Shown piece after piece: positions 57,735-64,000 of a DNA stretch of 64,000 nt. The translations under genes were made by a program, and so were the position numbers. The notes beneath the pieces were generated by a model that saw only the letters and a program-made list of their open reading frames with translations, had not been told where the DNA came from and did no database searches. Position 1 is the stretch's first letter, and every line of letters starts with the position of its first letter. This DNA is from Mytilus edulis (lineage: Eukaryota; Mollusca; Bivalvia; Mytilida; Mytilidae), in contig NC_092348.1 of NCBI RefSeq assembly GCF_963676685.1, positions 19,195,386 through 19,259,385 on the forward strand, in the 5' to 3' direction.

Positions 57735-59041
57735 GACGGTCTCTTTATGCTGAAGCCAATAGGGAGACTTTTAAGGGAATTAAGGGAAATAAGAGGTTTG
57801 AGAGAAAAATTAATTATAGATATACAAAACCTGTATATAATATATATGAATCATGGTTAAAAAAAATAAATAACAACTCAACAGACTTTAACAATGCATG
57901 TTCTAACAATTCTACCTATCACGAGAATAAAAATTATTATAAAAAATCTAACAATCGTAATACAAAACCGGAAGTAAACAAAGGAAATATGGCGCGAAAT
58001 TCAAAATTCAACGGAAATGAAAAGGTTAGAGCGCGAAATTCAAATATACAAAATAGAAATTTTGAAACTTATCAAGAACAAAAATCATTTGAAAATGCAT
58101 CAGAAAACAAAATTGAAAATGAATCTGAACAAGTAGAAACATTTGAAATTAATTTAGCGGGAAATCCAAATTCTTGTTTGATTAAAATTGCACATATGAA
58201 AGTTAGAAGTTTAATTGACAGTGGAGCTTCAGTATCTTTATTGCATAATAAGATTTACAATTCAATTAAGGGATTACCAAAATTAGAAAAAAAGAAAGTC
58301 AATTTACAAGGAGTTAACGGGGCTTCTTTAAATGTTTTAGGAAGTATAAATTTAGACTTTAACATGAAAGGAAACAAAATGAATCATACTTTTTATGTAG
58401 TATCTGACATGAACAGAAATGCAATTTTGGGTCGTGACTGGTTAGTCAAATTTGGTGTTAGAGTTTATTTTGATTTGGGATGTTTAAGGATAAATAAAAC
58501 TTATGTACCATTAGTAGAAGATATTCATATAGCTTCAATTGTTAGACTTGCTCAAACCTCTGTCTTCAAACCTCAGACTAGTAATATTTGTTATGTAAAA
58601 GGTAATAAAAATTATACATTCTCAAGTTCTAAATCTTTTGAAATTTCACCAATTACCAAGGGGCATTTGAGTTATCAACCAGGTTTAATGGTTGCTAATT
58701 CAGTTGCAAACATTAATGAAAAGCGTCAAATGCCAGTACTTATAGTTAATACTACGAATAGAACTTATAAGTTTAGAAGGGGCATAGCAATAGGAAGGGC
58801 TTCACCAGTTTTAGAAGAAAATGTTGTCTCACTTGAATCTTCTCAAGAGCACTCTGAAATTGAGAATGTTTTTGAAACTGATCTTAATGTTCCTGGTGTT
58901 CATAGGGGTAGGGTGTTGCAACTGTTGAATAACAATAGAGATGTTTTTGCTTTTAAGGATACTGAATTAGGTCAAACTGACACTGTGAAAATGAGAATCG
59001 ATACAAACCTTATCGAACTCCATTACACAAAAGAGAAATAG
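57710..59041 (+). CDS. pol: Pol N-terminal part: aspartic protease
   Basis: This frame is -1 relative to gag and open from 57710, after a TAG at 57707-57709. The first ATG is at 57989, but entry by frameshift at 57722 is more likely. A Lys/Asn-rich linker leads to the retropepsin core LIDSGASVSLLHNKIY (catalytic D at 58217) and AILGRDWLVKFGV. The fold acts as a dimer to cut Gag-Pol. A further ~200 residues lead toward RT (ELGQTDTVKMRIDT). The frame then ends at TAG 59039-59041 because a single-base change near 59005-59010, in an A-run, moves the RT into the next frame. Whether this break is real or a base-calling error is open. Confidence 0.85.
   Translation, partial: ETEGKFKLRRSLYAEANRETFKGIKGNKRFERKINYRYTKPVYNIYESWLKKINNNSTDFNNACSNNSTYHENKNYYKKSNNRNTKPEVNKGNMARNSKFNGNEKVRARNSNIQNRNFETYQEQKSFENASENKIENESEQVETFEINLAGNPNSCLIKIAHMKVRSLIDSGASVSLLHNKIYNSIKGLPKLEKKKVNLQGVNGASLNVLGSINLDFNMKGNKMNHTFYVVSDMNRNAILGRDWLVKFGVRVYFDLGCLRINKTYVPLVEDIHIASIVRLAQTSVFKPQTSNICYVKGNKNYTFSSSKSFEISPITKGHLSYQPGLMVANSVANINEKRQMPVLIVNTTNRTYKFRRGIAIGRASPVLEENVVSLESSQEHSEIENVFETDLNVPGVHRGRVLQLLNNNRDVFAFKDTELGQTDTVKMRIDTNLIELHYTKEK
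57722..57769 (+). promoter_or_regulatory. -1 ribosomal frameshift signal at the gag/pol overlap
   Basis: The heptamer AAATTTA (57722-57728) fits X XXY YYZ with gag-frame codons AAT TTA, two codons before the gag stop. The -1 frame is open from 57710 onward into protease. A stem can form between 57738-57746 (GGTCTCTTT) and 57761-57769 (AGGGAGACT), nine pairs including three G-U, with a 14-nt loop and a 9-nt spacer after the heptamer. All elements of a retroviral-type signal are present. Activity is inferred. Confidence 0.75.
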
Positions 59042-59061
59042 TCAATAAAGCAATAACTGAC

Positions 59062-59823
59062 ATGTTAGAAGCAAACATTATAAGAAGATCTAATAGTAAT
59101 TATTCCTCACCAGTTGTATTAGTTGATAAAAAAGATAAAACTACACGCTTTTGCATAGATTTCAGGTCCCTGAACTCTTCTACGTTAGCAATCCGATATC
59201 CACTTCCGGTTATCGATGATATATTGACACTTTTAGGGGCTGCAAAGTTTTATTCATTAATTGACCTTAGGGCAGGATTCTGGCAGATTAAGATGGCGGA
59301 AGAAGATAAATCAAAAACAGCATTTGTTTGTCATAAGGGACTTTTCGAATTTAATGTTATGCCATTTGGATTGCAAAATAGTCCTGCTGTATTTAGTCAA
59401 CTAATGGAAATAGTTTTACAAGATCTAAATTTTGCTATCTCCTATATAGACGATATTTTGATATTTTCTGAAACTTTGGAAGAACATTTCAATCATATTC
59501 AACAAGTATTTGACAGATTAAGACAACATAATTTGAAATTGAAATTAAAGAAATGTCAATTTTTGCAGGAAGAAACTAATTATTTAGGTTTTAAAATCAA
59601 TATCGACGGTGTAAAACCGGACGATGCCAAAGTTGAAGCAATAAAAACATTACCAAACCCTGTTACTGTTAAGGAGGTAAGAAGTTTTATAGGGGCGTGT
59701 TCATACTATAGACGCTTTATCCCGAATTTTTCAAAGATTTCTATACCTTTAGTTGCTTTAACTAAAAAATATGCCAAAAAATCTAATGGGATGAGGAATG
59801 TCAAAGAGCTTTTGATTTTTTGA
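59062..59823 (+). CDS. pol: Pol central part: reverse transcriptase
   Basis: Residue numbers count from the Met at 59062. The motifs are SPVVLVDKKDKTTRFCIDFR, YSLIDLRAGFWQI with catalytic D68, PFGLQNSPAVFSQLM, and YIDDILIF with Y128-I-D130-D131, then LKLKKCQFLQEETNYLGF and VKEVRSFIGACSYYRRFIP. This is a complete Gypsy-type palm and thumb. Coding in this frame starts before 59062, directly after the upstream frame change. A second single-base change near 59776-59783, in an A-run, makes the frame run out to TGA 59821-59823 instead of continuing into RNase H. A TAA (59784-59786) also stands in the downstream frame at this point. Confidence 0.88.
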   Translation: MLEANIIRRSNSNYSSPVVLVDKKDKTTRFCIDFRSLNSSTLAIRYPLPVIDDILTLLGAAKFYSLIDLRAGFWQIKMAEEDKSKTAFVCHKGLFEFNVMPFGLQNSPAVFSQLMEIVLQDLNFAISYIDDILIFSETLEEHFNHIQQVFDRLRQHNLKLKLKKCQFLQEETNYLGFKINIDGVKPDDAKVEAIKTLPNPVTVKEVRSFIGACSYYRRFIPNFSKISIPLVALTKKYAKKSNGMRNVKELLIF

Positions 59824-62090
59824 AATATAGTTTAACTGTGACTCCTTTATTAGCATACCCAGACTTGAAGAAACCTTATGTTTTATATACTGACGCGTCT
59901 AATGATACCATAGGTGCATGTCTTACGCAACCTTGCGAGGAAGAAGAAACTCATTTATCATGTTTAAGAAAAGAAAAACCCATTTACTTCTTATCTCATA
60001 AACTGTCAGATACACAGTCTAGGTGGTCTACTATTGAAAAAGAAGCATTTAGCATTCATTATGCATTACAAAAATTAGATCATTATCTTCATGGAGCTGA
60101 ATTTATTATCAGAACTGACCACAAGCCTTTAAAGTACTTATTGCTTTCGCCACAATGTAACAAAAAATTACAACTTTGGGCTTTAGGTATTGCAAGTTAC
60201 AATTGCAAGATTGAATGGCTAGCGGGAACTGATAATACTATTGCTGACTATCTTTCAAGAAGGCCTCCGGGTCAAGAAGGCAATCAAAATCAAAGTGAAA
60301 CAATTGAAGTAGATATAAGTGACAAGGCTTTTCAAATCAATACTTTGAATTCAAATGAGTTCAATCCAAAAGATTTTGCAAGTTGTGACTATAAAGAAGA
60401 TGACCAACTTAGCGTCAAGGAATGTACGATTCCTGGTTATGACATGAAAATTGAACAATCTTTAGACATAGAACTTTCGGAAATTATTAATCAAATAAAC
60501 ACAGGTAAGGCTTCAAGAAGTGTTGATAATAAACATATTATTATCAATGATATACTTTATTACATTTCTCACCCTGATGATGATTTAAAGTTAAGGCTTT
60601 ATGTTCCATTACAATTACGAAATGAGGTAATCAAAAGTTATCATGATAATCTAAGTCATTTAGGAATCGACAAATGTCATGATTCAATTAGGCAAAAATA
60701 TTTTTGGCCAAAGTTATATAAGGAACTTAATTCCTATATTAATTCCTGTGTTATCTGTCAATCTCAAAGTGCAGGTAAAACAAAACCTTTATTACAAATA
60801 TCTGATATACCACCATTTCCATTTGCTAAGATAGGGGTAGATTTATCTGGACCTTATCCTACATCATTGTCAGGAAATAAGTATATTGTCAGCTTTGTTT
60901 GTCATTACAGTGGGTGGCCTTTGGCTTTTCCTGTTCCAAATAAAACTTCGGAAAATGTGGTTCATTTATTAATTGAAGAAATAATCCCAAACTTTTCTGT
61001 GCCGTTAGTTATAGTGTCAGACAATGGCGGTGAATTCACCTCTAAAATATTTGAAGAAACTTTAAAAGAATTAAATATAAGTCACATAACAACTTCTTTT
61101 TATCATCCACAGGGAAACGCGAAAGTAGAAAGATTTCACAGGACGCTTCATGACGTCATGGCAAAGAAATTGCAAAGTGACGCGTCTACTTGGGACGTGT
61201 GCCTAAATCAAACAATAGCAGCTATTAGGTTTCAGAAAAATGAATCAACAAAATTTTCTCCATTTTTTCTTTTGTACAATAGAGACCCTGTTCTTCCAAT
61301 TGATAACCTATTGAAACCTAGAAGAAAATATGTAGGTGAAGATCCGCACAAGATTTTGTTAGAACAACAGCACAAATCGTTCATTTTAGTTCACAGAAAT
61401 TTGAAAAAGTCTAAAGAAAAACAAAAACAAAACGCAGATAAAAATAGACAAGAAATTAATTTAGAAATTGGGGATCCAGTTTATTTCAAAAATCATTTAA
61501 GAAAAAGTAAATTAGACACTAAGTGGAAACCTTATTACCGAATAATTGAAAAAACTTCTCCGGTAACCTTTGTCCTTAAAAACCAATTAGATGGGTCTGT
61601 CGCTAAGAAAGTCCATTTAGAACACCTTAAAAAAGCTAAGATTGATGAATGGGTTATTCCAACCAATCTAGAAGGTAGGCAATTAAGGAAAACAAATTAT
61701 GTTGTACCTCCCGAAGATAGTGACGAAAGTGATAGTGAACTTCCAGTCGCTAATCCTCGAGAAAGACTCATAAATCGTTACCGACAAGAACGAGAAACAT
61801 CTTCCGACGAGGATGATATTCCGCTCGCTGAACTTAAACAAAAAATAGCAAATAGAAACCGACGTGAAAACGAAGAAGACAAATCTTCCGTCACTTCCGG
61901 TTCAAGCGAAATGTCGGATAATAATAGTTCTGATGGGTATAATTCAGACCGCAGTCAAAAAATGTCTGTTGATGAAGTTAGAATACCAAAGAAAACTAAA
62001 CGAACTGTTAAAAAGTCTGAAAAGAAAGACGAATTAATTTTAAGTTTTCTCTCAAACATTTCTAGTTATCTTAATAAAATGCACGACTAA
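59820..62090 (+). CDS. pol: Pol C-terminal part: RNase H and integrase
   Basis: Numbering starts at 59820, a TTG that is not a real start. RNase H: VLYTDAS (D25), TIEKEAF (E73), RTDHKPL (D100) and TIADYLSR (D143), the four acidic residues of the active site. Integrase: zinc-binding H275-x4-H280 with C310-x2-C313, then catalytic D341 (GVDLSG), D401 (VSDNGGEF) and E437 (KVERFH), giving D-x59-D-x35-E. A GPY/F-like module follows (DTKWKPYYRIIEKT, HLEHLKKAKIDEW). The last ~115 residues are Ser/Asp/Glu-rich then Lys-rich (PPEDSDESDSELPV, SSVTSGSSEMSDNNSSDG), with no chromodomain seen. The stop is TAA at 62088-62090. The frame is open throughout. Confidence 0.9.
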   Translation: MKYSLTVTPLLAYPDLKKPYVLYTDASNDTIGACLTQPCEEEETHLSCLRKEKPIYFLSHKLSDTQSRWSTIEKEAFSIHYALQKLDHYLHGAEFIIRTDHKPLKYLLLSPQCNKKLQLWALGIASYNCKIEWLAGTDNTIADYLSRRPPGQEGNQNQSETIEVDISDKAFQINTLNSNEFNPKDFASCDYKEDDQLSVKECTIPGYDMKIEQSLDIELSEIINQINTGKASRSVDNKHIIINDILYYISHPDDDLKLRLYVPLQLRNEVIKSYHDNLSHLGIDKCHDSIRQKYFWPKLYKELNSYINSCVICQSQSAGKTKPLLQISDIPPFPFAKIGVDLSGPYPTSLSGNKYIVSFVCHYSGWPLAFPVPNKTSENVVHLLIEEIIPNFSVPLVIVSDNGGEFTSKIFEETLKELNISHITTSFYHPQGNAKVERFHRTLHDVMAKKLQSDASTWDVCLNQTIAAIRFQKNESTKFSPFFLLYNRDPVLPIDNLLKPRRKYVGEDPHKILLEQQHKSFILVHRNLKKSKEKQKQNADKNRQEINLEIGDPVYFKNHLRKSKLDTKWKPYYRIIEKTSPVTFVLKNQLDGSVAKKVHLEHLKKAKIDEWVIPTNLEGRQLRKTNYVVPPEDSDESDSELPVANPRERLINRYRQERETSSDEDDIPLAELKQKIANRNRRENEEDKSSVTSGSSEMSDNNSSDGYNSDRSQKMSVDEVRIPKKTKRTVKKSEKKDELILSFLSNISSYLNKMHD

Positions 62091-62940
62091 CATGTCGTAA
62101 AAGTAGGCTTCGTGATGATTGTTTTTAAATGAATATATGTGTATATAAAATAATTTTGTTTTGATTAATCATTCTAATTCTCGCTTCAGATTGATCGCTG
62201 AAAAATTGATTGTTTAGAAATCCTATAAATATCAGTAATCTCTGAATCACAGCTTTGTTTATGAAAAAGGAAGGAAAGTGTTGGTTAGATGTCAAACTTT
62301 ATTTAAATAATTTTTCAGTCCTAACTAGAGAAAAGTTTATCTTATTAGTTTATTGTTTTTGTATTTGAGTTTATTTTTATTTTTTTGTTCTTATTTAAAA
62401 TAGATAACATATCGATAATTTAATTTTTTCAAATTAAAGCAGTTAGAACTTGAGGACGACTTTGAACTATCAAATTTAGTAAATGTATTAATTCATTTTG
62501 TTGCTATATTTATAGGTATTTTGTTATTAAAATATTCTTAAGTTTAATAATAGGTGTTTAGCCAAGAGAATTTAGTAATAGAGAGGTTCAAATAGTCACA
62601 CGATACCTTGGTGGCGATCAAATGGTGTCAACTAATGTTGAGGGCGATGGTACTGCCTCCAGAGATGTTAAAATAGCTTCTGCACCATTACAAGAACCAG
62701 CCACTAAGAACCATTATCCAGTATTGGATATTGGCTTTGATTATTGGACACAACGCAGACGATTAGATGTACATAAAACTATACGATCACATAACTTATA
62801 TTGGTAGAGGGAATTGTTCTACAGCATCACAGGTAGATTTGCCTGTAATGTTTCAGCCGGTGATAACTGAGCAACCTAGTCAGGGACTCTGAATTAACAG
62901 AGTAGGTAAGCTAGGTCAGTTAGGAGTAAATCAACGACAG
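62091..62940 (+). other. 3' non-coding region of the Gypsy element
   Basis: AT-rich. A 61-codon frame (62622-62807) has no recognised domain. There is no envelope-like frame with signal peptide and membrane anchor. Confidence 0.6.
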
Positions 62941-63378
62941 ATGGTGGATCATATGCTGGTTGCATTTTCGCTGATGGATGGTGGATCACATGCAGGTTGG
63001 ATTTTCGCCGATGGATGGTGGATCACATGCAGGTTGGATTTTCGCCGATGGATGGTGGATCACATGCAAGTTGGATCTTCGACGATGAATGGTGGATCAC
63101 ATGCAGGTTGGATTTTCGCCGATGGATGGTGGATCACATGCAGGTTGGATTTTCGCCGATGGATGGTGGATCACATGCAGGTTGGATTTTCGCCGATGGA
63201 TGGTGGATCACATGCAGGTCGGAGTAATTGCAGTACTTCTAAATGATGGGAATTGGCGTTGCAGATAAACAAAGGGATTGGGATTTTCGCCGATGGATGG
63301 TGGATCACATGCAGGTCGGAGTAATTGCAGTACTTCTAAATGATGGGAATTGGCGTTGCAGATAAACAAAGGGATTGT
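62941..63378 (+). repeat. 37-bp minisatellite with a 97-bp higher-order duplication
   Basis: ATGGTGGATCACATGCAGGT starts at 62941 (variant), 62978, 63015, 63052, 63089, 63126, 63163 and 63200, an exact 37-bp period. A further copy at 63297 lies 97 bp on, as part of a duplicated segment carrying GGAGTAATTGCAGTACTTCT and GGCGTTGCAGATAAACAAAG. Because 37 leaves remainder 1 on division by 3, all three forward frames are visited in turn and remain open. This explains the 101- and 76-codon frames there. Confidence 0.92.
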
Positions 63379-63661
63379 TGGAGTTGACAACGACGATCAG
63401 AGGAGCAGTTCACTGGAGTCGGGGTTATGACGGTCCGCAGTTAATGGTTGCGCCTTTTTCTGGAAATAAGAAGTTCCGATATTTGATGTTACGAACTTAG
63501 TTATTCACACAAGAATTGTATGAACTATACATTGCTGAACATTTAGATGTTGTTGAACTTTTGAAATGATTTTGTTTATGAATACTTTTTGTTGTTTTTA
63601 AGGAATTTGCGAGCATTCATATTGTCACCGATTTTAACTAAAATATAAAATTATATTTCTT

Positions 63662-63675
63662 AAGAAAGGGAGGAA
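63662..63675 (+). other. Polypurine tract
   Basis: AAGAAAGGGAGGAA lies immediately before the 3' LTR start TGTGACAAT. It is the usual primer site for plus-strand synthesis. Confidence 0.85.
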
Positions 63676-64000
63676 TGTGACAATATGATGGCTTAAAATA
63701 TATATATAAATATATATTATATATATTTACATTTATATTTAGGATTATATATTCTCAAAAATGTTTATTAAATTGAATAGAATTCAGGGGAATATCTATT
63801 AAGAAAAACATGACCTTGTAAAAGGTTGTTCAATTGACCTCTATAGGTTATATATATATATATATACATGTTTACATTCAGACCAGATGGTGACATGTAG
63901 CAATTAGTTAAAACACGAGAAATACGTGCATTCTTTGACCATCAATCTCCAGGTTGGTCAAAACATGTCAAAACATGTCAAATAGAGACAACTTAATAGA
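63676..64000 (+). repeat. 3' LTR of the Gypsy element, truncated by the window
   Basis: It matches 56092-56416 base for base as far as I can see, including the (AT)n tract and the doubled CAAAACATGT motif. Confidence 0.92.

Larger units (their letters stand above)
56092..64000 (+). mobile_element. Young Ty3/Gypsy LTR retrotransposon (3' LTR cut by window end)
   Basis: The order is 5' LTR, gag, protease, RT, RNase H, integrase, minisatellite-bearing 3' region, polypurine tract, 3' LTR. The domain order with integrase last is that of Metaviridae-type (Ty3/Gypsy) elements. No envelope-like frame is found between integrase and the 3' LTR. The 325 visible bases of the 3' LTR are the same as those of the 5' LTR, which implies a very recent insertion. 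Pol has two single-base frame breaks. The right target-site duplication lies outside the window. Confidence 0.92.

Noticed and set aside
57989-58060. ATG at 57989 as an independent start for pol
   Set aside because: The frame is open back to 57710 and overlaps a frameshift signal, so frameshift entry is more likely than internal initiation.
62941-63246. 101-codon Gly/Trp/Asp-rich repetitive protein
   Set aside because: It is fully explained by a 37-bp minisatellite without stops. No start context or conservation can be shown.
62941-63378. CRISPR-like array
   Set aside because: The 37-bp units are directly adjacent without unique spacers, in a eukaryotic retrotransposon.

Overview
The window reads as nuclear DNA of a bivalve mollusc, most likely a mussel (Mytilus-like). 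It is AT-rich, has intron-containing genes with GT/AG borders, and carries a lineage-specific fibrinogen-related (FReD) gene pair and a RING-less B-box protein of a type expanded in bivalves. It is also very dense in dispersed repeats of kinds I associate with mussel genomes. The species is an inference; no marker gene fixes it. A run of 100 N (23166-23265) is an assembly gap.

Layout. 1-8500: two tandem copies of a FReD gene. The first (26-2561) is open in every visible exon, and its 5' exons lie left of the window. The second (4593-7818) keeps its 5' exons and splice sites but has three in-frame stops. Homologous 3' flanks show that a several-kb block was duplicated. 8500-19560: no gene seen, only fragments of dispersed families, which I call A, C, D and E, and one small hAT-like element. 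19929-21551 (minus): an intact 540-codon B-box/coiled-coil/beta-propeller-like (TRIM-like) gene. Upstream lies a 1.24-kb PIF/Harbinger-like element with TTA target duplications. 23480-40130: a retroelement graveyard. It holds reverse transcriptase (RT) fragments, three decayed non-LTR retrotransposons, a tRNA-derived SINE nested in one of them with a 15-bp target duplication, a 577-bp segment present three times in tandem, an 80-bp unit present four times, and two long palindromes. 41245-49874: a five-exon gene for a 393-aa protein that I cannot name. Its spliced product carries a plausible PD-(D/E)XK nuclease-like signature, and its introns are filled with repeats. 50100-55310: further dispersed repeats.

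56092-64000: an almost complete, very young Ty3/Gypsy LTR retrotransposon. The 3' LTR is cut by the window edge, and the 325 visible bases match the 5' LTR with no difference that I can see. Gag (two zinc knuckles) ends beside a canonical -1 frameshift heptamer followed by a predicted stem-loop. Pol encodes protease, RT, RNase H and a D,D-35-E integrase, and is interrupted by two single-base frame changes in or next to A-rich stretches. A 37-bp minisatellite lies between pol and the polypurine tract.

I did not find a clearly new multi-gene system. The items most worth following are the 393-aa nuclease-like gene, the Gypsy frameshift signal and its young LTRs, the FReD duplication with one dying copy, and the hydrophobic reading frame shared by several family-A retroelement tails.
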